A DNA stretch of 64,000 nt from Ignavibacteriales bacterium (lineage in GTDB: Bacteria; Bacteroidota; Ignavibacteria; Ignavibacteriales; Melioribacteraceae). The stretch lies in NCBI GenBank assembly GCA_020635285.1, contig JACKAB010000044.1, positions 124,001 to 188,000 of the forward strand. Reading direction: 5' to 3'. Below are positions 1 to 11,300 of the stretch, piece after piece. The notes under the pieces are model-generated. The model worked only from the letters and a program-made list of their open reading frames with translations. It was not told the DNA's origin and did no database searches. The translations under genes and the position numbers were made by a program. Every line of letters starts with the position of its first letter. Positions within the stretch are counted from its first letter, which is position 1.

Positions 1-1
1 C

Positions 2-1539
2 GGATTTTTCCTTTTTGATAAAGTTGAGCCGGGAACTTATGAAATAATCTTAGAAGCAGAAAATTTTGAACCGGATACAGTTCAGGCAATAGTAACAGCC
101 GGCAAAACAACTTTTGCAGATAAATATTTAATTGAAAAACCGGATTCAGCAGCACCTGTTGTTCAAAACTTTCTTCCGGAGGATACAACTAATGTTAGAT
201 TAGATTCAGACATAATTCTGGAGTTTAATGTTAAAATGAATAGAGTTTCTGTTGAGCAATCTTTTTCAATTAGTCCAAATATAACCGGAACGTTTTCTTG
301 GGAAAATAATGATAAAAGAGTGAAGTTTTCGCCAAGTGGATTTTTGCAAGCCGGCACAAGTTATACTATAAAAATTGGCGGATTCGCTCAAAGTTATTAT
401 AATATATTGATCGAACAAACTTTTACAAAATCGTTCTTCACTAGATCAGCATTGACTTTGCTTAGTGCTTATCCAAATCAAAACGCTGAAAATATTAGCA
501 GAACAGTAAAGCTTATTTACAAATTTGATGCTCCAATTGATGCAAATAAATTAGGTGGAAATATATTTTTTCAAGATATAAATAATGTGGATGTTGATTT
601 AGCAATTGATGAAATAGATTATGATAATGGAAGAATAATATTTGAGCCGCAAAAACCTTTGAATGCAAATTCGTTTTATCAAGTTAAATTATTGAGCGGT
701 ATTAAAGATATTGAAGGCTCCAACTTAGGTGCAGACACTACAATGATTTTTAAGACCGAACCAAATATAAATACTGACGGGAACTTGTTATTTGATTTTG
801 AGGAGCTTGGAAATTGGTGGCAGCCACAAGAAAGTGAAACAACGAGCGGTATAGCTTCAAATGATACTAAGTTTCAAATATCGTCCAAGAAATTTATATC
901 CGGTTCACATTCCGGTAGACTTTTTATAAGTTTTCAGAAGACAGCTCTGGTATTTGTAGAATTTATAATGCTTCAGAAATGAATAATGTGAGTGGCTCTC
1001 AGGCTAATTTTGGCATTTGGATTTTTGGGGATTTAAGTTTTAATAATCTTCAAGTTTGGTTTACTAATTCAGATAGCAGCATAATTCAATCCAATCTTGA
1101 AAATATTGATTGGACCGGTTGGAAATTTAAAGAGATAGATTTAAGCACTTGGCCAGAAGCCAAATTTAATAGTTTAGTTGTTGTCCAAAATAAGTTGGGT
1201 GCTAAATCTGGACAGTTATACTTTGATAATGTTTTGACAAATATTGTTACCGATGCCAAAATTTCCGAAAATAATTTACCAACAGATTTTAGATTAGAAC
1301 AAAACTATCCAAATCCGTTTAATCCAACAACAACAATAAAATATACAATTCCAACAAACTCATTCATCCCGAGCGGAGTCGAGGGATATGATGTGCGCAT
1401 GACTATTTACGATGTTCTTGGAAGAGAAATAAAAACCTTGGTAAACGAAGTAAAAAAAAATCCTGGAAATTATGAAGTTACTTTTGATGCGACAAATTTA
1501 CCAAGTGGAGTTTATTATTATCGATTGAAGTCAAAATGA
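2..1539 (+). CDS. T9SS-exported surface protein with Ig-like domains, 5'-truncated
   Basis: The gene enters from the left edge already in frame, so its N-terminus is missing. The first 45 residues or so (FDKVEPGTYEIILEAENF) look like the end of a carboxypeptidase-regulatory-like beta-sandwich. Two SbsA-type (Big_5) Ig-like modules follow, about positions 150-420 and 455-770, each with an AP-x(n)-PxD/PNQN start and a FxPxxPLxAxSxY-type strand. After a one-base shift near 930 comes a jelly-roll-like region and then a T9SS type A sorting domain (NYPNPFNPTTTIKY, YDVLGREIKTLV, LPSGVYYYRL). The annotated stop at 1539 is probably a further indel, because the usual tail (NDFVQTKKMLLL) can be read in other frames to about 1574. 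The product is expected at the cell surface or secreted; its ligand is unknown. Confidence 0.8.
1362..1389. repeat. REP-like palindromic element inside a coding sequence
   Basis: The stretch CATCCCGAGCGGAGTCGAGG resembles the short palindromic intergenic repeats of this lineage, yet it lies inside the T9SS sorting domain, where it encodes an extra loop (FIPSGVEGYDV) between two conserved strands. The rest of the domain is intact on both sides, so the insertion is in frame and tolerated. Confidence 0.5.
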
Positions 1540-1580
1540 TTTTGTTCAAACAAAAAGATGTTGCTTTTAAATAATTGTTT

Positions 1581-3116
1581 CTACAAAACAATGCCCAAAA
1601 ACACCAAATAAATAACAGCAGTAATTCCACCAGCGGTTAGTGCGTATGGCAATTGGGTTTTAACATGATCAATATGATCACAAGCAGAAATTGAGGCAAT
1701 GATTGTTGTATCAGAAATTGGTGAACAATGATCTCCGAAAACTCCACCACCCAAAGCTGCGGCTATTGTTAAGTATAAATTCGCATCTAAAGTCTGTGCC
1801 ATTGAAAACTCAATTGCAATCATAATTGCAAAGGTTCCCAAGAAGTTCCGTGTTGAAAAAGCAATTACACAAAAGCGACAACAAATATCATAAATGGCAC
1901 AAAAATTGGTTATGAAATATGGATCCTTTAGTAATTTCTGCAATATAGATCCCAGTTCCTAATTCTTTACAAACTGTTCCAATTGCAAAAACCAACATCA
2001 TCAATAGAGCTAAAGGAATTAAGCCGCTTATCCTTTTAAATATTAGATCAATTGTTTCTGTAAAAGTAAATATTTTTGGAGATGTAAATAAAATAATACC
2101 AACTGTTATTGTATGGTTAAAACAGAATACAAAACCGAAGCTGATCCTGAACCTTTACTTAAGGCAAAAGAATGGCAGAAGTATATTGATGACAGGCATT
2201 CTAAAAAATTTACCGTTGTACATTGGATACTGACTAATATTTTCGACTTCACTCCAACCAGTAAAAACCAACCAATTGGAAAGGTGATCATTATTACCAT
2301 TGATGAAAATTGGTAATATCATATTTACTGCTCTCGCTTTCACATTTGTTTTTTTCTCCAAAGAAATTATATCTGAGGAAATCATAGGAGTTGCGCCATC
2401 CCGCAATAATTTTCCTTCTTCTCTCACTCTTCTTTCTGCTTCTTTCATGGGACCAAAATCTTTTGAGTAAAATTATAATCAGTACCATAACAAGAGCTAG
2501 CATAGGATAAAATTTAATGGAAACGCCGCAATTAAAACTCCCAGCGGATTTTCAAAACCTTGTGCGGCTATCAAACCCATTATATAAGCTCCCCAAGCGT
2601 TTAGGGAATTAAAATATACAAGTCGGGGCGAAATCGAATCTGCAATGTAAGCTAATTTTCTCGCGGAATTTTTAGTTTATCAAAAGTGGGCGAAAGATTG
2701 AACCGACAGTTAAAACATTTATACTAGATTCAACAAATATTGATACACCTGTAATCCATGCTAAACCTTGAATTATTTTCTTTTTACTATTTGGATCTTT
2801 AAGACTTTTCACTTTATCTAAACGAACATTTACAAAATTTATAAATCCATCAACTCTGCCAGACCTTTGTATAAAGGCGATTAAAGCCCCAACCAAAGAG
2901 CTGAACATTATTGTGCGGGTATTGCCGGGATCTTTAAATACGTCAACAAGTGCTTGAATAGTGGCTAAAGTGCCGGTTAATAAATTACCTCCACTTAAAA
3001 TTACCCAGCCAAGCCAAATGCCAAACAGAAGGGAAACGAAAAAATTGTTTTGTTTTTATTGCTAAAACAATTGCAAGTAAAAGCGGAAAGAGTGACCAAA
3101 AACTAAAATGTTCCAT
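1581..3116 (-). CDS. Na+/H+ antiporter, NhaC family (frameshifted)
   Basis: A multi-spanning inner-membrane ion antiporter, reconstructed from four reading-frame pieces that follow each other on the minus strand. The start is the ATG at 3116 (MEHFSFWSLFPLLLAIVLAI). Next come the segment FSSLVGALIAFIQRSGRVDG (2850-2908), a helix with ESSINVLTVGSIFRPL, a cytoplasmic segment with MKEAERRVREEGKLL (about 2400-2450), and the family hallmark GGGVFGDHCSPISDTTIIAS (near 1680-1760). The corrected length of about 510 residues fits NhaC/YkuT-type transporters. Substrate assignment (Na+ or an organic cation such as in malate-lactate antiporters) cannot be made from sequence alone. The breaks fall mostly in homopolymer runs. 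It converges with the T9SS gene upstream and has no clear operon partner. Confidence 0.8.
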
Positions 3117-3277
3117 AGAGAAAGTTCTATTGTTAAAAATGATTGATTCAAAATAAAATTATAATATTTAAAAAATGTAGAAAATAATAGTCAGTTATTT
3201 ATAAAATAGTTAACATAAAAATTACTAAATGATTAATTTGAATAATAAAAATATTTATTTTGTTAAAGGAGATTAAA

Positions 3278-4286
3278 ATGGAATATAGATATCTAGGAAA
3301 ATCGGGGTTAAAAAGTATCAGCTTTATCATTCGGATCATGGGTAACATTTAATGATCAAATTGGAGATGATACCGCTTATAAATGTATGGTTGAGGCTTA
3401 TGATGCCGGATTGAACTTTTTTGATAATGCAGAGGTTTACTCAGCCGGAGAATCTGAGATTATGATGGGGAAAGTTATTAAAAAAGCTGGATGGAAAAGA
3501 ACAGATTTAGTTTTGTCTACAAAAAAATTTATTGGGGATGAAGCGGACCTAATGATAGCGGACTTTCTCGGAAATCATTATTGAAGGAACAAATGCAGCA
3601 CACTAAAAAGATTACAAACTGAATATGTCGATTTAATATTTTGTCATCGCCCGGATTTAACAAACTCCAATTGAAGAAACAGTTAGAGCAATGAATCAAG
3701 TTATAAATGAGGGAAAGGCTTTCTATTGGGGAACAAGCGAGTGGACTGCAACACAAATTATGGAAGCATATCAAATTGCCAGAAGAGAACATCTTATACC
3801 ACCTTTAATGGAACAACCAAATATAGCATGCTTCATAGGGATAAAGTTGAAAAAAATTTTTTACCGCTATATGATAAAATTGGATTGGGAACAACAATTT
3901 GGAGTCCACTGAAAAGTGGTTTCTTAACCGAAAATATAATGATGGAATTCCAGAAAAAAAGCAGACTAGCTATGGAATCTCTACGAATGGCTGAAAAACG
4001 CAATTCTTTATCTGAAGAAGGAAAAAGAATATTGTGAAAGTTAAAGAACTTACAAAAGTAGCAAATGAATTGGGTATAACAATGTCTGGATTAGCTTTGG
4101 CTTGGACTTTGAAAAAATAATACCAATGTTAGTACTACCAAAACCGGTGCCTCAAAACCGAAGCAAGTAAAAGAAAACATGAAAGCTAAAAAATATATGT
4201 TGCCATTGCTTACAGAGGAAGTTATGGAAAAGATTGAAGAAATTTTACAAAACAAACCAATTCCAGAAAGAGATTGGAAAGGTTAA
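3278..4286 (+). CDS. Aldo/keto reductase, voltage-gated K+ channel beta-subunit type (frameshifted)
   Basis: A cytosolic NADPH-dependent oxidoreductase of the AKR superfamily. The start MEYRYLGKSGLK at 3278 follows a good ribosome site (AAAGGAG about 8 bases upstream). Visible AKR landmarks are the catalytic Tyr in NAEVYSAGESE, the Lys in LSTKKF, the RPD block (YVDLIFCHRPD) and the cofactor strands GTSEWTATQIMEAY and WSPLKSGFLT. YVDLIFCHRPD and the length of about 335 residues match the KCNAB/YghZ-like branch. At least five one-base breaks interrupt the frame between 3310 and 4130. It reads alone, between a convergent transporter and a minus-strand peptidase remnant. The physiological substrate is unknown; detoxification of small carbonyls is the usual guess. 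Confidence 0.85.
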
Positions 4287-4343
4287 AAATACATTAAATT
4301 ATTTTATTGATTCGCTTTCACATTTTTCTTTAATCCATCTTCA

Positions 4344-5813
4344 TTATAATTCTGAGGATGGATTTTTTGCGCCATCATGAAAAACCATTTTTTTCACTCT
4401 TCTTTGAGTTAAATTTCCATTACTTAGAGTATAAAATTATATTCCACTTGGCAAATTGCTTGCATTAAATGTAACAGAATATTCTCCGCTTTGCAATTTT
4501 CATTTACCAATGTTGCAATTTCCAAAACCAAGAACATTATATATCTTTTATAAAGTAGTTAGTCCATTCTGAGGATATTAAAATTAATGTTTGTGCTAGG
4601 ATTAAATGGATTTGGATAGTTCTGACCAAGATATAATATATTAGGAAAAGAATTATAAATTTCTGAAACTTAAGAAGTAATATCTAGTTTTTAAAATTAA
4701 AGAAGGATCGCCAAAAATATTATAATTATTTTCTTTTAAAACTGCTGTTTGAGTTAATTGCGTCAATAAAAATATCACCAATTGAATTTTGTGAATATAA
4801 GGATCTCCAAATGTTATGATAAATATTGGCACTCTCTGCAACATAATGAATCCCTCACTGAATTTATTGAAGCAAATTGATCCATTGACTGAAACTAACA
4901 TTTCATTGATAATACTTTTTACTTCTCCTCGTGCAAATTCTTGCTTCCCAATCATAGAAGCGAAAAATGGCTTATTTTTATTTCCCAGTTTGCTCAAATC
5001 AACAACGGTTAAAAAGTGATTCATGAGTGAATACTTCATTTTTCCGCATGCCCACTAAAAATATTGATGATTGACCGAATTAATTAAATTAAAAATTGTT
5101 TCAGTATTCCCAAAATATTTTGAAGTATCTATTGGTATAATAAAATTGGTATTAATATTAGAAGGCAATTCGTTCGATATAGACTTAGCAATATTTATAA
5201 AAAAATCCTTCAAACCTATTATCACTATTGGAGATATTGGTTATCCGTAACAAAGAGAGCTCCATTTTGCCAGGATGCTAGCAAAGCATTATTCTCATAA
5301 TTAATAACCTTGTTAAAATAATTTTCTAATTCTTATCAAGTAATCACGAGCTGCAACTCGCCCAATGGAATAGCTGATTATTTTGGAATCGCTACTAGTA
5401 GTATCAACTCCGTAATAATAATCTGAATATGACGTATCGTCGTATTCGGGAAGAGCCTACAGATCTAAAAACAAAATTTGGAATGCTGTCTATGTCGGCA
5501 GCAAATAAAAAAATACTTAGGTTTTGGATCAGACCAATTTGTACCAGCGTAACTAATAAAATTCCTAATATTATCTTGAATAGTTGAATCTGTATTAAAC
5601 TCAGATAAAATTTGGTCTCTTGTTTTAATTAGTACAGAAAAATTATTGAAATTTTCTTTTGTGTGCTTGAAAAGTGGTTTCGCAGATAGGAATAAAGTTT
5701 TTATTAGTTATAATTACATAATCATATAATTTTTTTGAATCTTTCAAATTGATATTTTGCGCAAAAATAGAATATGCTAAAAAAAAAAACAATGATGCAA
5801 AAATTGATCTCAT
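4344..5813 (-). pseudogene. Gingipain-like C25 peptidase with T9SS tail, heavily disrupted
   Basis: Read from 5813 downward, the start encodes a signal peptide (MRSIFASLFFFLAYSIFAQ) followed by KLYDYVIITNKNF, the usual N-terminal strand of C25 peptidases. Further pieces in shifting frames give ISYAGTNWSDPKPKYFF, YSIGRVAARDYL, a GHA motif near 5050 where the catalytic His sits in the family, then EFARGE, NIFGDPSLIL and a T9SS tail (LGQNYPNPFNPSTNINF, NLPSGI, then FYTLSNGNLTQRR). At least eight frame breaks and one stop within the tail (TAA where Tyr is expected) are present. I find no Cys in any frame where the nucleophile should lie before EFAR. The gene may be a true decayed or inactive paralogue, or an error-rich stretch. 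Confidence 0.6.
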
Positions 5814-6032
5814 AACAACCTCATCTTGATATATTGTTCAATTTTTTTAATAGATGATTTAAAAACTAATTAAACATAGAAATTTTTAATTATTATGAAA
5901 AGTCAATTTGGTTTGACCATTAATATTAAAGACTGTTCCTTAACCTAAATCCAACTTTTAATTATTAAAAAAGATGCTTAATTTTAGACTATAAAGTATT
6001 TTAAAAACTGATATTAAAAATAGGACTGACGA
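5814..6032. promoter_or_regulatory. Intergenic region with presumed divergent promoters
   Basis: A 219-base AT-rich gap between the divergent C25 remnant and icd. An AGGA (TAGGACTGACG) just before the icd ATG is a plausible ribosome site. No clear operator or hairpin is visible, and no specific promoter boxes can be assigned with confidence. Confidence 0.35.
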
Positions 6033-8262
6033 ATGAATAATTTCAAAATTGTTTGGACCAAAATTGATGAAGCTCCTGCACTGGCAACTTATTGTTTGCT
6101 TCCAATAGTTAAAGCATTTTCAAAAGGAACCGGCATTGAAGTTGAAACTAAAGATATTTCATTGGCTGGCAGAATTATTGCAAACTTCCCCGATAAACTT
6201 ACAGAAGAACAAAAGATTCCTGATTACCTTGCAGAATTAGGCAAACTTGCAAAAACTCCAGAAGCTAATATTATTAAGCTTCCTAATATAAGTGCATCAA
6301 TTCCGCAGCTTCAATCAGCAATTAAAGAATTGCAAGAAAAAGGTTATGATATTCCAAATTACCCTGAAGAAGCAAGAACAGATGAAGAAAAAAATCTTCA
6401 AAAAAGATTTGCCAAAGTTCTTGGATCAGCAGTAAATCCAGTGCTTAGAGAAGGTAATGCAGATAGAAGAGCAGCAGCCTCAGTTAAAAAGTTTGCTCAA
6501 AAATTTCCACATAAAATGATGAAACCTTGGCCTGAATCCGGATCAAAAGCCCGAGTTGCTTATATGAATGAAAAGGATTTTTTCGGCAGTGAAAATTCTA
6601 CAACTCTAGCAAACCCCGACGATGTAAAAATTGAGTTTGTAACTCAAAGTGGGGAAGTAAAAATCCTTAAAGAAAAATTAGCTTTATTAAAAGGTGAAGT
6701 AATTGATACTGCCTCAATGAATGTTGCAGCATTAAGAAAATTTTATGCAGAGCAAATTGAAGAAGCAAAGAAAAAATGATGTGCTTCTTTCCTTACACCT
6801 AAAAAGCAACGATGATGAAAGTTTCCGACCCAATAATGTTTGGGCACGCAGTTTATGTTTATTTCAAAGAAGCATTAGATAAACACTCAGAAACACTTAA
6901 AGAGATCGGAGCAAATGTTAATTATGGTCTTGCTGATGTTCTTGATAAATTAAATAAATTACCGGCTGAAAAGAAAGCTGAAATTATTGCAGACATAAAC
7001 AAAGTTTATGAAACTCAACCAGCTCTAGCTATGGTGGATTCCAGAAAAGGAAAAACAAATTTGCATGTTCCAAACGATGTTATTGTTGATGCATCCATGC
7101 CGAATGTTGTGCGAGATGGCGGTAAAATGTGGAATAAAATGATGAGCTTCAAGATACTATCGCAATGGTTCCCGACAGATGCTATGCAACTATGTATGAT
7201 GAAATTATGAAAGACGCAAAAGCAAAAGGACAGTTTAATCCCGCAACTATGGGATCTGTATCAAATGTTGGATTGATGGCACAAAAAGCAGAAGAGTATG
7301 GAAGTCATGATAAAACTTTTGAAGCGGAAGCAAACGGAGTTATTAAAGTAGTTAATTCTGCCGGAGAAACATTGTTAGAACAAAATGTGGAAGTTGGCGA
7401 TATTTTTAGAATGTGTCAGACCAAAGATGCCGCAATAAAAGATTGGGTTAAGCTTGCTGTCAATAGAGCAAAAGCAACCGGCTCACCTGCCGTATTTTGG
7501 CTTGATGAAAACAGAGGACACGATGCAGAAATTATTAAGAAAGTAAATCAGTATTTGCCTGAGCATGATACAACTGGTTTGGATTTAAAAATTATGAAAC
7601 CTGCTGATGCCATGATCTTTACTTTAGAAAGGGTGAGAAAAGGTTTAGATACAATTTCGGTAACCGGTAATGTTCTCCGTGATTATTTAACGGATCTTTT
7701 CCCAATTTTAGAATTAGGTACAAGTGCACGAATGTTATCTATTGTCCCATTGTTGAATGGCGGTGGATTATTTGAAACCGGTGCCGGCGGTTCAGCTCCA
7801 AAGCATGTTGAACAATTGATAAAAGAGAACCATTTACGTTGGGATTCTCTTGGTGAGTATTGTGCAATAGTTCCATCGCTGGAAATGATTGCTGAAAAAT
7901 CGGGAAACATAAAAGCAACTTTACTAGCGGAAACCTTAGATGTTGCAATCGGCAAGTATTTAGAAAATGGCAGAATGCCTTCAAGAAAAGTGAAAGAAAT
8001 TGATAATAGAGGAAGTTCTTTTTACTTAGCTATGTATTGGGCTGAAGCGCTTGCTGCTCAGAATAAAGATGTGGAATTAAAGACCAGATTTGAAAAAATT
8101 GCAAAGGAATTAAAAGAAAATGAATCAAAGATTGTTGAAGAGTTAATTTTAGTGCAAGGTAAACCGGTTGATCTTGGAGGATATTTTATGCCGAATGAAG
8201 TTATTACAGATAAAGTAATGCGACCAAGTGCAACGTTGAATAATATTATTGATGCGATGTAA
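6033..8262 (+). CDS. icd: Isocitrate dehydrogenase [NADP+], monomeric type
   Basis: Catalyses oxidative decarboxylation of isocitrate to 2-oxoglutarate with NADP+ in the TCA cycle. The corrected product is about 740 residues, the size of the monomeric (IDH-II) class and unlike the 400-residue dimeric enzymes. Diagnostic blocks are WTKIDEAPALATYCLLPIV at the N-terminus, FGSENSTTL, MKVSDPIMFGHAV, AVFWLDENRGHDAEII, VTGNVLRDYLTDLFPILELG and LNGGGLFETGAGGSAPKHV. The frame is broken at three places: in an A run near 6773, in the A run near 6801, and near 7150. The residues on either side match the family without a gap, so the gene is probably intact in the organism. A strong terminator follows. Confidence 0.95.
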
Positions 8263-8315
8263 TTTTATAGATTCCCAAATAAATTATTCGGGAATGAGAA
8301 TATAAAAAATATTGT

Positions 8316-8345
8316 AATGCCGGATTTGTTCCGGCATTTTTTTTA
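8316..8345 (+). terminator. Rho-independent terminator of icd
   Basis: A nine-base perfect stem AATGCCGGA / TCCGGCATT with a five-base loop is followed by a run of eight T. It lies 54 bases after the icd stop and just before the convergent purL stop. Confidence 0.85.
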
Positions 8346-8356
8346 CTTCGAATTTC

Positions 8357-11300
8357 TTATCTAAAATAATTCACACCAGCTTCAAATAACTTTATTTCTT
8401 TATCACCTGGGATATTTTTTCCAACAAATTTTCCTAACCTTTCGTTGTGACCCATTTTGCCGAACACTCTTCCATCCGGACTTGTAATTCCTTCAATGGC
8501 TTCATAAGAACTATTGGGATTAAAGAAAATATCCATAGTTGGTTTTCCATCAAAATCAACATACTGTGTTGCAATTTGACCATTGAGTTTTAGATTTTTT
8601 ATCCATTCTTCATTTGCAACAAATCTTCCTACTCCGTGAGAAATTGGGACTGCTTGAATTTTACCCAATTCAACATTGCTTAACCATGGCGATAAATTAG
8701 AAACAACCTTTGTGTAAATTATTTTAGAAACGTGTCGACCAATTTTGTTGAACGTTAAAGTTGGAGTATTCTCATCAATATTACAAATCTCTCCATAAGG
8801 AACTAAGCCCAACTTTATTAAAGCCTGAAAGCCATTGCAAACACCTAGCATCAATCCATCTCTATTTTTAAGCAAATCCATTATTGCATCTTTTATCAAT
8901 GGATTTCTAAAAATAGCTGCCATAAATTTACCCGAACCTTCTGGTTCATCGCCCGCACTAAATCCGCCAGGCAGCATAACTATCTGAGATTTTTTAATTT
9001 GATCAGCAAGTTCATGAATTGATTCATCAAGTAATTGTGGAGTTATATTTCTAATTGGTAATATTTTTGAATTGCCGCCAGCTTGATTGAATGCTTTCGC
9101 AGAATCGTATTCACTATTAGTCCCTGGAAAGGTTGGAATTAAAACATTCGGTTTTGCAAATTTATGATTCGCAACAATAATATTTTTAGTTTCATATTTA
9201 TAGTCAGCTGGAACTATTTCTTTGGTTTCTATTTTTGTCGGGAATATATCTTCAAGTGGTTTTGTCCATTGCTCAATTGCTTTATCCAAATTGATATTTG
9301 TTTTCCCAACATTAATTGCATTTGTATCCTTTGTAAAACCCAAATGCATCGCTTCATTTTTGCTAAATGAATTTTGTTTAAGTTCTGCAATAATTCCGCC
9401 AAAACCTGGGGAAAATAATTTATTAGTATCAAAATCTGAATTAAACTGAAATCCAATTTTATTACCAAAACACATTTTAATAATTGCTTCGGCTATTCCA
9501 TTAGCCCCAACTGTATGCATAGAAATTATATTGCCGGTTTTAGTTTGGTCACTAATTTTAATGTAAAGTTTTTTTAGTTCATCAAATTTCGGCAAATAAT
9601 TTTCATCCAGTTCAATTGGTAAATAAATAACTTCAGAATTTATTTCCTTAAACTCAGGTGAAATTGTGTGATTGAGATTTAAAGTATCGACTGCAAATGA
9701 AACAAGAGTCGGTGGTACATCCATATCTTTAAAGGAACCTGACATACTATCCTTACCGCCAATTGCTGCTCTCTCTAATTGTTGTTGAGCATAAAATGCT
9801 CCAAGTAATGCACTAAAAGGCTTCCCCCATTTTTGCGGAATATCACCTAGTCTTTCAAAATATTCCTGAAAACTAAACCATGAACTTCTAAAATCACCGC
9901 CGCCAGCAATAATTTTTGCAATTGAATCAACTACTGCATAAACTGCTCCATGAAAGGGGGACCATGCAGAAAGATTTGGATCAAAACCATAGCTCATTAT
10001 TGTTCCAGTAGTAGTTTCTTCATTAAGGGTAGGAATTTTTGCTATCATATTTTCAGTTGGAGTTGACTGGTATTTTCCGCCAAAAGGGTAGTTAACAGTT
10101 GCCGCACCAACACAATTATCAAATCTTTCAACCAAACCTTTTTTGCCACAAACATTCAAATCAGATAGAATATTTTCCCAATGAGCTTCAATATTATTCA
10201 CTTTGTGCTCATTAAAAAATATCTTACTCGAAGGTTCACTGACTTTAACGTTGGTATGCTTTACAGAACCATTGCTATCTAAAAATTCTCTTGAGATATT
10301 AACAATTTCTTTTTCGCGCCAAAACATTTTCATTCTTGGTTTTTCCATTACTTTGGCAACTGTTGTCGCTTCAAGATTTTCCATAGCCGCAGCTTTTTTA
10401 AATGCTTCTTCATTTTCAGCTGAAACAACACATGCCATTCTCTCTTGAGATTCTGAAATTGCCAACTCAGTTCCGTCTAAACCTTCATACTTTTTTGGAA
10501 CTTTATCTAAATAAATTTCTAAACCATCAGCAAGTTCACCAATGGCAACAGAAACACCGCCAGCACCAAAATCATTGCATCTTTTAATCATTCTTGTAAC
10601 ATTAGGATTTCTAAATAACCTTTGAATTTTTCTTTCTTCCGGAGCATTACCTTTTTGAACTTCCGCACCACAGCTAATTATTGAATCTTCATCGTGTGCT
10701 TTGGAGGATCCGGTTGCACCACCGCATCCATCACGACCAGTTTTACCTCCAAGCAAAATAATTACATCTCCAGCTTTTGGCTTTTCTCTAACTACATTGC
10801 ATTTTGGTGTAGCGCCAATAACAGCACCAATTTCCATTCTTTTAGCAACATAACCCGGATGATAAATCTCATCAACTAATCCAGTGCAAAGCCCAATTTG
10901 ATTGCCATATGAACTATAACCGTGAGCGGCTTCAGTTGTAATTTTTCGTTGGGGAAGTTTTCCTTCTAAAGTATTCTCAATTGGTATTCTTGGATCACCA
11001 GAACCTGTAACACGCATTGCTTGATATACATAAGCCCGACCGGAAAGAGGGTCGCGAATTGCACCGCCTAAACAAGTAGCCGCACCGCCAAATGGCTCAA
11101 TTTCTGTTGGATGATTGTGAGTTTCATTCTTAAACATTACAAGCCAATCTTGGTCTTCACCATTTATATCAACTTTTACTTCAATGCTGCATGCGTTTAT
11201 TTCCTCAGATAAATCAAGTCCTGGAAGTTTACCTTTTTTCTTTAAATCTTTCATTGCAATAGTTGCAATATCCATAAGGCAAATATCTTTTTCGTTTATT

